Assembly: GCA_031292055.1 (NCBI GenBank)
Contig: JARLHV010000088.1
Coordinates: 1-50,394 of the forward strand
Direction: 5' to 3'
Length of the DNA stretch: 50,394 bases
Source of the DNA: Desulfosporosinus sp.
GTDB taxonomy: Bacteria > Bacillota > Desulfitobacteriia > Desulfitobacteriales > Desulfitobacteriaceae
Of this stretch, positions 42,721-50,264 are shown piece after piece; the stretch's first letter is position 1, and each line of letters opens with the position of its first letter. The notes under the pieces were generated by a model that saw only the letters and a list, made by a program, of their open reading frames with translations, had not been told where the DNA came from and made no database searches. Position numbers and translations under genes: made by a program.

Positions 42721-42745
42721 GACCTCTTGCAGGTCTTTTCTTATT
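42720..42745 (+). terminator. Terminator of the toxin module
   Basis: AGACCT (42720-42725) pairs with AGGTCT (42731-42736) and is followed by TTTCTTATTT. The stem starts at the last base of the toxin stop codon. Confidence 0.7.
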
Positions 42746-42811
42746 TCAAAAATCAACCTCAAAATCTTACTCCGATAGGGACATTTCCGATAACGTCCCG
42801 AGGGTGTAGCG

Positions 42812-42840
42812 GTTCACGCTCATTGGCGTTAACCGCTACA
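42812..42840. repeat. Inverted repeat GTGTAGCGGTT/AACCGCTACAC
   Basis: A perfect 10-11 bp stem encloses a short loop (CACGCTCATTGGCGTT region). The motif CGTTAACCGC recurs inside the truncated regulator at about 43041, suggesting related inserted structures. Confidence 0.6.
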
Positions 42841-42844
42841 CTTT

Positions 42845-42952
42845 GTGGATAACGATGGAAAGAAGGTTCAGTTTCTCACGGACAAAGACACACTGGACAA
42901 TTTAGCAACCTTTAATGAGTTACCACATGGTGACGATATCTATATCCATTAA
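42845..42952 (+). pseudogene. Short coding remnant
   Basis: An open frame encodes VDNDGKKVQFLTDKDTLDNL followed by about 15 more residues ending DIYIH and a TAA. It reads like the C-terminal end of a protein but has no ribosome binding site and begins next to the inverted repeat. I do not recognise the parent gene. Confidence 0.3.
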
Positions 42953-42963
42953 TGAAAGGATGA

Positions 42964-43263
42964 TTAGGATGGCTTTTCTACTTTTTCCGCCAAGATTCCT
43001 GCTTTATTAACAACTGTTAATCGCCGCCTTTGGCGGTATTTCGTTAACCGCCAAATAACGTGCGTCGCCACAGCAAACCCTCCAGCTCCTCCTGTTGATG
43101 AAGTAATGTCGAATCCTGCTTTACGAAGGTTGTATATATCCCTTTGAATTGTTCGTGTTGTCCTCCCAAACATTTTAGCCAATTCACCTGCTTGAATACC
43201 CGGAGAATTCTGAATCATATACACGAGATTTAGTAATCTTTCTGTATGATTTAATCCGTCCAT
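42964..43263 (-). CDS. Truncated HTH transcriptional regulator (YafY/WYL-type N-terminus)
   Basis: The first ~65 residues are a typical HTH_11/DeoR-like domain of WYL regulators: RLLNLVYMIQNSPGIQAGELAKMF then GRTTRTIQRDIYNLRKAGFDI and TGGAGGFAV. The remaining ~35 residues (THVIWRLTKYRQRRRLTVVN...) are basic and unlike the WYL ligand domain. They are encoded by a hairpin-bearing segment (GCCGCC/GGCGGT near 43024). Full-length relatives have about 300 residues, so this looks truncated by rearrangement. AAGGGAG lies 6 nt before the ATG, so it may still be expressed as a bare DNA-binding domain. Confidence 0.6.
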   Translation of the reverse strand: MDGLNHTERLLNLVYMIQNSPGIQAGELAKMFGRTTRTIQRDIYNLRKAGFDITSSTGGAGGFAVATHVIWRLTKYRQRRRLTVVNKAGILAEKVEKPS

Positions 43264-43608
43264 CTCAGACTCCCTTAATCCTTCTCTCTTTCAACTTTAC
43301 GCCAATATGTAATTTGTGGCAAATCACAAACGACATATGTTTGTCATAATAGATGTATTTACAGTGAACTTTTTAAGCAATATTCATGCCCACTGCTGCT
43401 AAGCTCTCAGAGCATAACCTCTCCGAAATAATCGAAGCCCTGTCTCCTCCGTCGTTCAGAGCATTTTAGCAACCACATTAAAATTTAACTTTCCGCATTT
43501 CTCTTCAATTTCCTGCTAAAATCGTAGAAAAAATACAAAAAAACAAAATCCAGGGTGTCGATTTGACACCCTGGCAGTTCTAACAATATTTACTCCGATA
43601 TATAAATC
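43264..43608. other. Intergenic region with a possible operator
   Basis: No gene seen. At 43332-43345 the imperfect palindrome GACATATGTTTGTC sits upstream of the truncated HTH gene and could be its operator. The rest is AT-rich up to the terminator at 43535-43574. Confidence 0.35.
43535..43574 (-). terminator. Terminator of the BMP transporter-MFS operon
   Basis: CCAGGGTGTC (43550-43559) and GACACCCTGG (43565-43574) form a perfect 10-bp stem. The minus strand continues ATTTTGTTTTTTTGTATTTT. This is a strong intrinsic terminator for leftward transcription. Confidence 0.9.
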
Positions 43609-43701
43609 TTAAATTTTTCCCACAGCAATCAACTTATGTTTAAGCACATCAACTAGCTCCAAGTCGGTCAGTCCCAGCTTGGGAACTGTAGGTAACGACA
43701 T
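43609..43701 (-). CDS. Possible 30-residue ORF after the MFS gene
   Basis: The frame encodes MSLPTVPKLGLTDLELVDVL followed by KHKLIAVGKI. It lies between the MFS stop and the operon terminator. It has no ribosome binding site but an amphipathic, protein-like sequence, so it may be the tail of a deleted gene. Unrecognised. Confidence 0.25.
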   Translation of the reverse strand: MSLPTVPKLGLTDLELVDVLKHKLIAVGKI

Positions 43702-43723
43702 AAAGTAGAAATAAGAAATACTG

Positions 43724-45166
43724 CTAATTCTGAGGATGACGTACAAATGAGGTAAAGACAGCGACTAGAGCCAAACAGGCCGCAACATTACAGGTCAAAT
43801 ACATGGCACCTGTAAACGACTGATTGTATAATTGACTTCCGCTTAAACCACGAGCTGAGAGAATCTTATTCAAATAATTTAGATGGCTGGTAAATACTGC
43901 CCCTGATATGGCAACTCCTAAAACCATACCCATATTGCGCATCGTGGCCAACATGCTCGATGCAATGCCCCGCCGATTGTGGGGAACGTATCCCAACACC
44001 GCGCTATTATTTGGCGTCTGAAATGTGCCAACCCCTAAACCAATAACCCCTAAACGAAGTATGATCGCCAAAACACTGGAGTTAATAGTTAGATTGCCTA
44101 ACAGAAACAGCCCGGTTGCTGTAATGGCCATCCCCAAAGAGCGAATCATTCTGCTGTCAAAATGATCAGAAAGGCTTCCACTTATGGGAGCAATAACCAT
44201 GGTCACCAAGGGCATAGGAATTAGTATTAAACCCGCTTGAGCAGGCGAAAGACCCCTTAATTGTTGGAGATAAAATGGCATGATAAAAATAACTGCATAC
44301 TGAGCCATAAAATTAAATAGCGCGGATAGGTTGCCCATGGAAAAAATTCGAATTTTAAACAATGATAAATCTACCATAGGATATTTCGACCGGCTTTCCA
44401 CCACTAAAAACACCAGCATAAGAATTATACCTAAAGTAAGCAAACCAAAAACCATGCTATTATTCCAGCCAACATTTTCAATCTCACTTAAAGGGAAGAG
44501 AATACTTATTAAAGCCAAAAAGAATAGGACTGCTCCAATAATATCAAAGTGTTGGTTTTCGCGACCTTTGGAAGCGGGAATAATTTTTTGAGCCCAAATT
44601 GAACCAATAATCCCGATGGGTATATTAATAAGAAAAATACTCTGCCAACCAAATTTGCTTGTCAAAAAGCCACCAAGAATAGGACCTGTAAATAAAGCGA
44701 CAGAAACGGCAATGGCAATAGCCCCTAAAAACTTTCCCCGTTCCTCAGGGGGTGCCACATCCGTCACTATAGCTGGACCGATAGCCATGAGCATACCAGC
44801 ACCGACAGCTTGAAAGGCGCGAGAGATAATGAGTAAGATAATTGACGGTGCAGAACCACAAAATATTGAACCTATAGTAAACACAATAAAACCCAAAACA
44901 TAGATTCGCTTATGCCCATACATATCACCTAAACGTCCATAGGTTAAGAGGAGACTGCTAATAATAAGCAGATAAGCCATGATTACCCATTCTACGGTAG
45001 ATAGAGAGGCACTAAAATATGTGCTAATATTTGGCAAGGCGATATTGACCACACTGGCATCTAACGGACCCATAAAAGTACCCAAAGCCACGGCACTTAT
45101 AATTTGCAAGCGTCTGCCTCGTGTGAGTTCGGGAACTTTCACTACCTTCATTGCATCAGGTTTCAA
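43724..45166 (-). CDS. MFS transporter, DHA2 (EmrB/QacA) drug-exporter type
   Basis: A 480-residue integral membrane protein with about 14 predicted helices. Family signatures are GTFMGPLDASVVNIALPNI (helix 1, with the conserved Asp), motif A GRLGDMYGHKRIYVLG, and the motif C-like region ALFTGPILGGFL. DHA2 pumps are proton antiporters for drugs or metabolites; the substrate here is unknown. The start is TTG 45166 with AAGGAGG 7 nt before it. It begins 18 nt after the second permease gene, so it appears to be the last gene of the nucleoside ABC operon and might export a purine analogue or a metabolite. Confidence 0.92.
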   Translation of the reverse strand: MKPDAMKVVKVPELTRGRRLQIISAVALGTFMGPLDASVVNIALPNISTYFSASLSTVEWVIMAYLLIISSLLLTYGRLGDMYGHKRIYVLGFIVFTIGSIFCGSAPSIILLIISRAFQAVGAGMLMAIGPAIVTDVAPPEERGKFLGAIAIAVSVALFTGPILGGFLTSKFGWQSIFLINIPIGIIGSIWAQKIIPASKGRENQHFDIIGAVLFFLALISILFPLSEIENVGWNNSMVFGLLTLGIILMLVFLVVESRSKYPMVDLSLFKIRIFSMGNLSALFNFMAQYAVIFIMPFYLQQLRGLSPAQAGLILIPMPLVTMVIAPISGSLSDHFDSRMIRSLGMAITATGLFLLGNLTINSSVLAIILRLGVIGLGVGTFQTPNNSAVLGYVPHNRRGIASSMLATMRNMGMVLGVAISGAVFTSHLNYLNKILSARGLSGSQLYNQSFTGAMYLTCNVAACLALVAVFTSFVRHPQN

Positions 45167-45184
45167 TTAATAGCCTCCTTTCTC

Positions 45185-46117
45185 TCACCGCTCCTCACGC
45201 GAATACGGAATTCCAAGCGCAGCAGGGGTTCCTGAACGCCTGTGTTTGGTTTCCCGCGTGGTGATCACCAAAATCACAAACGTAAAAATATAAGGCAGCA
45301 TCTGTAAAAAATTAGATGGGATCATGACCCCCAGGGCTTGAAGATGCAAGCCCAATGAAGCAATGACACCAAATAGCCATGCGCCCAGCAGGGCACGACG
45401 CGGATCCCAAACGGCGAAGATGACAAGTGCGACCGCAATCCAACCGCGACCTGCCGACATGTTTTCAATCCAGGAAGGGGAATAGGCTAGCGACAGATAG
45501 GCACCACCCGCGCCAGCGAGCATACCCCCGACGATAACAGCGACATACCGGATCAAAAAGATGTTGTGTCCCAGAGCGTCTACTGCCGATGGATTTTCAC
45601 CTACCGCCCTGAGCAGAAGCCCCGCTTTTGTCTTATAAAAGACAAACCACAGTATGGCAACCAAAATTATGCTGAGGTAAACCATAATATCCTGATTAAA
45701 AAAGATTTTACCGAGGATAGGAATTTGAGAGAGAACCGGGATGGCAACTGCCTTAAAAGTCGAGGTGGGTGGAATTCCCACCAAGCTACGTCCAAGATAG
45801 GCGGACAGACCCGTACCGAAAATAGTCAGTGCCAGACCACTCGCCACCTGACTCGCCCGGAAATTGATGGTGATGACTGCATGAATTAGCGCCATCAGTC
45901 CACCCGCGATCAAAGCCACGAACAGGCCCAGCCATTTGTCTTCTGTAAAGGTGCCCACGTAAAAAGCGCTCACAGCGCCTACGAGCATCATGCCTTCAAC
46001 GCCTAGGTTCAGAATACCGGCACGCTCGGCAATAACTTCACCCAAAGATGCATATAAAATCGGAGTACCCGCCACAACTCCAGCTGCAAGGATGGCGATT
46101 ATATAGTTTAAGTCCAT
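45185..46117 (-). CDS. BMP-type nucleoside ABC transporter permease 2 (NupQ/YufQ-like)
   Basis: Inner-membrane subunit of an ABC importer. The 310-residue product has about 9 hydrophobic segments and the family's typical start (TPILYASLGEVIAERAGILN, then LGVEGMMLVGAVSAF), plus the ATPase-contact region AVGENPSAVDALGHN. The ATG at 46117 is preceded by AAAGAAGGT, 4 nt after the first permease gene. Orthologues in B. subtilis (nupQ) import guanosine. Confidence 0.93.
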   Translation of the reverse strand: MDLNYIIAILAAGVVAGTPILYASLGEVIAERAGILNLGVEGMMLVGAVSAFYVGTFTEDKWLGLFVALIAGGLMALIHAVITINFRASQVASGLALTIFGTGLSAYLGRSLVGIPPTSTFKAVAIPVLSQIPILGKIFFNQDIMVYLSIILVAILWFVFYKTKAGLLLRAVGENPSAVDALGHNIFLIRYVAVIVGGMLAGAGGAYLSLAYSPSWIENMSAGRGWIAVALVIFAVWDPRRALLGAWLFGVIASLGLHLQALGVMIPSNFLQMLPYIFTFVILVITTRETKHRRSGTPAALGIPYSREER

Positions 46118-46121
46118 ACCG

Positions 46122-47195
46122 TCATACCTTCTTTCTTACCAAACGGTAATTGTTAAAGACTTCGCCAGCCAATACAAAGAACAGAATTGAGCCCTGAAAC
46201 ATGGACACCATACTCGACGGAAAACCAGAGGTTTGCAGACTGAAACCCCCCACCAGCAACCCGCCCATCAGAAAGGATACGAGGAGAATACTAAAGGGAT
46301 TTAACCGTGCCAGCAGGGCAATAAGTATGGCAGTATAGCCATAGCCAGGAGAAATCGTCTGCTGCAAGCGGTGAAGTACGCCTGAAACCTCGGCCATGCC
46401 AGCAATTCCTGATATGGCACCACTTAAAAACATTACCATCAAGACATTTTTAACATAGCTCATACCGGCATAGTCGGCCGCCTTGCGGCTGGAGCCGCTG
46501 ACGGAAATCTCATATCCCCACTTGGAATATTTGATCAGCAAAAATATCGCTACAGCAATGATCACCACGAGGAAGATAGCGTAACTGATACGAGTGTTGC
46601 CAAAAACAGGTAGGGTTGCACTATCCGGAAATATTTTCGTGAGCGGAAAATTGTTGCCCTTAGGATCTTTCCAAGGACCGTAAACAAGATAGGCCATCCA
46701 AAAATAGGCCACATAGTTCAGCAAGAGAGAGCTGATGGTTTCGTTAACATTCCAAAACGCCTTCGGAATGGCCGGAACCAAGGCCCAAAGTCCGCCGCAA
46801 ATAAAACCTGCGCTTACCATAAGGGGGAGCATGATTAGTTTGGGCAAATCCGAAAAAAACAGCGCAAAATAACTGGCACCGAAAGCACCTATATAAAATT
46901 GGCCTTCTGCCCCAATGTTCCATAATTGCATGCGAAAAGCCAGTGAAACTCCGAGCGAGCAAAATGCCAGCGGAATCATTTCTACGAGCGTTTCGCTGAA
47001 GCCATAGCTTGAGCCAACTGAGGATTGAAGAATCTCACCGTAGAGCTGCAACGGGTCTTTTCCGGTAATCAGCACAAAAAGTCCCGCAAAGAGTAGACCC
47101 AACACAATGGAGGTCACGGAGATGCCGAACTTCTTCAGGGCAGAACTGGTATTTGTCTTTTTAATCTCCCAACTTCCCAACAGTTTATGCTTCAT
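46122..47195 (-). CDS. BMP-type nucleoside ABC transporter permease 1 (NupP/YufP-like)
   Basis: The 357-residue partner permease with about 8-10 membrane spans. Conserved blocks: ETLVEMIPLAFCSLGVSLAF, RMQLWNIGAEGQFYIGA, NVNETISSLLLNYVAYFW, and the ATPase-contact loop VSGSSRKAADYAGMSY. Its start overlaps the end of the ATPase gene by 11 nt, with AGAAAGG inside that gene, showing tight coupling. Confidence 0.93.
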   Translation of the reverse strand: MKHKLLGSWEIKKTNTSSALKKFGISVTSIVLGLLFAGLFVLITGKDPLQLYGEILQSSVGSSYGFSETLVEMIPLAFCSLGVSLAFRMQLWNIGAEGQFYIGAFGASYFALFFSDLPKLIMLPLMVSAGFICGGLWALVPAIPKAFWNVNETISSLLLNYVAYFWMAYLVYGPWKDPKGNNFPLTKIFPDSATLPVFGNTRISYAIFLVVIIAVAIFLLIKYSKWGYEISVSGSSRKAADYAGMSYVKNVLMVMFLSGAISGIAGMAEVSGVLHRLQQTISPGYGYTAILIALLARLNPFSILLVSFLMGGLLVGGFSLQTSGFPSSMVSMFQGSILFFVLAGEVFNNYRLVRKKV

Positions 47196-48705
47196 GAAGA
47201 TCTACCTTTCTTTTACCGGCCATCATCAGGCCGATTTCTTCACGCGTTGTTTCACTCGGATTAACAACGCCCATGATTTCACCCCCGTGCATTACGATGA
47301 TACGATCCGTCATGGAAAGAAGATCTTCCAGATCCTCTGAAATCAAGAGCACCGCCTTGCCTTTTTCGCTTTGCTCTATGAGTAGTCGTTTGACATAATC
47401 CGTCGCACCAATATCAAGGCCACGCATTGGATAGACCGCAATAATCAGTAAGGGATCGGAATCTATTTCACGCGCCAACAGCAGCTTCTGGATATTTCCG
47501 CCCGACATCATTTTAACAGGGTTAGCCGCGCTCGCTAACCTGACATCAAACGCCAGCAGCAAACGATCGGTGTCATTTCTAATTTTATCCCAATGTATAA
47601 AGGCACCATGATATTGACGATAACTATTCAGGGCCATATTTTCATACGCGTTAAGGTCCGGTGCCAGCCCGGTTGTCATGCGATCCTCCGGCACATAGCT
47701 AATGCCAAGATTCATTCGCTTTTTACGGCCAGACTTTGTACAATCCTTACCGCGAAAGGAAATATGGCCCGTTTTAACTAAACGCAGGCCAGCTACCGCT
47801 TCTGCAAGCTCCTTCTGGCCATTTCCGTCAACGCCCGCAACGCCAAGTATTTCTCCGTTATATATATCAATTGAAATATTTTTCAATTTCAGCAAACCAT
47901 TGTCGCCCAAAGCCGATACCTTATCCAAGGACATGATCTTTTCTGTTTTTCGGTAGGATTTCTTTTCCAACTGGTCATTGATATTTCTGCCCACCATCAT
48001 CTTGGCAAGCTCTTTTTCATTCGTATTTTTGGTATAAACAGTACCTATGGATTTACCATCCCGCAGAACGGTTATGCGATTCGTGTTTTCCAAAACCTCA
48101 TTCATTTTATGAGAAATGAGAATCACTGATTTCCCGCTTATTATCATCTTTAAAAGCGTTTCATAGAGAGCCTTCGCTTCCTGAGGCGTCAGGACAGCGG
48201 TCGGTTCATCGAGTATCAAAACCTTAGCACCTAGTAGTAATAATTTAATAATTTCCACCCGCTGTTGCTCACCGACCGAGAGTTGCCAAATTTTCGCCTT
48301 GGGATCAATGGAGAGTCCAAAAGCTTCTGATTGCCTGATTATTCGCTGCTCAATCTCTTTAAGGTTATAAATCTGTTTCAGTCCCTTAATACTAAGCATA
48401 ACATTTTCTGCCACTGTAAAGGGCTGGACAAGCTTAAAATGCTGGTGCACCATACCAATGCCATGGTTGACAGCATCCTTTGGCGACGAAAATTCAGTTT
48501 TTTCACCTTCAATGTAGATCTCACCTCCGTCGGGATGATAGAGACCAGTCAGCACACTCATCAACGTGCTTTTACCCGCCCCATTTTCACCCAGTAGGGC
48601 GTGGATTTCGCCAGAGTTAACATTAAACGAAACCTGATCATTGGCTAGGATGCCCGGAAATTCTTTTGTGATTTTACGCATTTCCACCATGGGCGTATTT
48701 CCCAC
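47185..48705 (-). CDS. BMP-type nucleoside ABC transporter ATPase, two-domain (NupO/YufO-like)
   Basis: A 506-residue protein with two fused ABC domains, as in sugar and nucleoside importers. Domain 1: Walker A GENGAGKST, signature LSVGEQQRVEI, Walker B VLILDEPTAVLT. Domain 2: a degenerate Walker A GVDGNGQKE, signature MMSGGNIQKLLLARE, and AVYPMRGLDIGA where DEPT-type sequence is altered; the weaker second site is normal for this family. I choose GTG 48705 with AAAGGGTG 6 nt upstream. The frame is open to 48777 but that part crosses the 47-nt inverted repeat. Confidence 0.94.
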   Translation of the reverse strand: MGNTPMVEMRKITKEFPGILANDQVSFNVNSGEIHALLGENGAGKSTLMSVLTGLYHPDGGEIYIEGEKTEFSSPKDAVNHGIGMVHQHFKLVQPFTVAENVMLSIKGLKQIYNLKEIEQRIIRQSEAFGLSIDPKAKIWQLSVGEQQRVEIIKLLLLGAKVLILDEPTAVLTPQEAKALYETLLKMIISGKSVILISHKMNEVLENTNRITVLRDGKSIGTVYTKNTNEKELAKMMVGRNINDQLEKKSYRKTEKIMSLDKVSALGDNGLLKLKNISIDIYNGEILGVAGVDGNGQKELAEAVAGLRLVKTGHISFRGKDCTKSGRKKRMNLGISYVPEDRMTTGLAPDLNAYENMALNSYRQYHGAFIHWDKIRNDTDRLLLAFDVRLASAANPVKMMSGGNIQKLLLAREIDSDPLLIIAVYPMRGLDIGATDYVKRLLIEQSEKGKAVLLISEDLEDLLSMTDRIIVMHGGEIMGVVNPSETTREEIGLMMAGKRKVDLHEA

Positions 48706-48721
48706 TGATCTCACCCTTTCA

Positions 48722-48768
48722 AACATTACCACAAACCGGCGAGAGTCTCGCCGGTTTGTGGTAATGTT
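48722..48768. repeat. 47-nt perfect inverted repeat between binding protein and ATPase genes
   Basis: Twenty-three bases (AACATTACCACAAACCGGCG plus AGA) are followed by one base and their exact complement. In the operon mRNA this makes a very stable hairpin directly upstream of the ATPase ribosome binding site. Such hairpins often protect the binding-protein mRNA or partly terminate transcription, so that the binding protein is made in excess. Confidence 0.9.
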
Positions 48769-48793
48769 ACTTTTCAATATTTAATATTCCATG

Positions 48794-48819
48794 GGGGACA
48801 TACCGTTAGGTATGTCCCC
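48794..48819. repeat. Second intercistronic hairpin
   Basis: GGGGACATACC (48794-48804) and GGTATGTCCCC (48809-48819) form a perfect 11-bp stem with a 4-nt loop, 18 nt past the lipoprotein stop codon. No long T-tract follows. It probably acts together with the larger hairpin. Confidence 0.8.
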
Positions 48820-48837
48820 TAACTTTATTTAGATCGG

Positions 48838-49971
48838 TTACGATTTGGGAATTGTTCCCGACACTCCTTTGACAAACCAATTGATGGAAAGGAGCATATC
48901 ATCTGGAGCTTTATCGCCATCTTTGACCTTCACTGTGCCACTTTGATCAGAGATTGGTCCCGAGAAGGGATCGAATTTACCAGACACAATATCTTGTTTT
49001 TTGGCATTTACTACAGCTTGGAAGTCTTTATCGACTTTGGCACTAAAAGGGGTTATATCAATAATTCCGCCGTCTTTAATCCCCCCCCAATATTGGGTAG
49101 TTTTCCAAGTTTTGTTCATAACTTGCTTGACCAAATCCACAAAATATGGGCCCCAATTGGATATGTCACCAACCAGGATAGAATTGGGTGCGAATTTTGA
49201 CATATCGGAATCGTGACCGATCGCAAGTACACCCCTATCCTGTGCTGTCTGAGCAAACGTCGGCGAGTCAACATGCATCGCCAGCACATCTGCACCAGCG
49301 TCAATCAGACTGTTGGCGGCAGTTTTCTCTGTTGCTGGATCGTTCCAGGAATTTGTCCAAACAACCTTAACTTGAACTTTAGGATTAACCGACTGAGCCC
49401 CCAGCGTATACGCATCGATATTGCGGATAACTTCAGGCGTCCCGAACGGCGCAAGGAATCCAAGCACATTGGTCTTGGTGTATTTGCCTGCCACCATACC
49501 GGTCAAATAGCGAGCTTGGTAGTCGCGATTGAAATAGGTGCCTAAATTAGCGGTAGTTTGGGAACCGCTGCAATGCTCAAAGACAACATTGGGGAATTTC
49601 TTAGACACATTGACCATGTAATCCCCGTAGCCATAGCTGGTACCGATAATAATATTATTGCCCTTTTGAGCAAGATCCGTGAAAACACGTTCAGCGTCTG
49701 CAGTTTCTGGAATGTTTTCAACATAGGTTGTTGTAACGTTCGTCATATGAGATTCGAGGTATTTTCTGCCCTGATCCTGAGCGTAAGTATAACCAAAGTC
49801 ACCCACCGGCCCAACATAAACAAAAGCGACCTTGATTTTTGCGTCCGTAGACGGCTTGCTTGCTTGATCGTCCGTAGCAGGTTTGCTTGCTTGGGAACAC
49901 CCGCTGAGTAACATCGATAGAACCATAGCGAGGACCAGCGTCAAAACACCGATTTTGTTAACTTTTTTCAT
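48838..49971 (-). CDS. BMP family nucleoside-binding lipoprotein
   Basis: Substrate-binding protein of the ABC importer, tethered outside the membrane. The 377-residue product has a lipoprotein signal with lipobox LSGC (Cys near residue 25), a Ser/Lys/Asp-rich linker containing ASKPATDDQASKPSTD, then the BMP fold (KVAFVYVGPVGDFGYTYAQDQ, IIGTSYGYGDYM, NVVFEHCSG, NRDYQARYLTGMVAG). BMP/Med proteins bind purine nucleosides, but some bind other ligands; the aromatic and acidic pocket residues seem typical. The start is ATG 49971 with GGAGGAG 7 nt upstream; the frame to 50073 lacks a site. First gene of the operon. Confidence 0.94.
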   Translation of the reverse strand: MKKVNKIGVLTLVLAMVLSMLLSGCSQASKPATDDQASKPSTDAKIKVAFVYVGPVGDFGYTYAQDQGRKYLESHMTNVTTTYVENIPETADAERVFTDLAQKGNNIIIGTSYGYGDYMVNVSKKFPNVVFEHCSGSQTTANLGTYFNRDYQARYLTGMVAGKYTKTNVLGFLAPFGTPEVIRNIDAYTLGAQSVNPKVQVKVVWTNSWNDPATEKTAANSLIDAGADVLAMHVDSPTFAQTAQDRGVLAIGHDSDMSKFAPNSILVGDISNWGPYFVDLVKQVMNKTWKTTQYWGGIKDGGIIDITPFSAKVDKDFQAVVNAKKQDIVSGKFDPFSGPISDQSGTVKVKDGDKAPDDMLLSINWFVKGVSGTIPKS

Positions 49972-50072
49972 TCTCTCTCCTCCATCTCTGTTCACATTGT
50001 TAGTCTGGAATCTTTCCACTTTAAATATACGGTTTTTCATCCCTTCTTCCTGACTTGACAGTCCAAAATTCA

Positions 50073-50187
50073 CAAAAGCTTATACTGCATTCCCGTCTTC
50101 GCTTCCTGTTGATTCCCTATTTCTGGGCATGATTAATAGGTAAATTGCCGCAGTGCAGAAATCATCAAAACTATGTAGAAGCTTTTG
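50073..50187 (-). ncRNA. Structured leader domain of the BMP operon, candidate regulatory RNA
   Basis: CAAAAGCTT (50179-50187 on the minus strand) pairs perfectly with AAGCTTTTG (50073-50081), closing a domain of 97 nt. Inside, ATGATT can pair with AATCAT, CCTATT with AATAGG, and CTGCA with TGCAG. It lies between the predicted promoter and the binding-protein gene. It does not match the purine riboswitch core I know. Structure is read by eye, not computed. Confidence 0.35.
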
Positions 50188-50215
50188 GGGATAACAGACA
50201 AGACGATTCCTTCAG

Positions 50216-50245
50216 ATGGTACCTTAGGAAAACGTTTGCTGTCAA
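50216..50245 (-). promoter_or_regulatory. Promoter of the BMP transporter operon
   Basis: The minus strand has a perfect -35 TTGACA (50240-50245), an 18-nt spacer and -10 TACCAT (50216-50221). It predicts a leader of about 240 nt before the lipoprotein start. Confidence 0.6.
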
Positions 50246-50264
50246 GGTCTTGAGAACTGAACGA

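Noticed and set aside
46744..46962. 72-codon ORF inside the first permease gene
   Set aside because: Same-strand shadow frame in an intact gene, with cysteine- and arginine-rich composition typical of a wrong frame.
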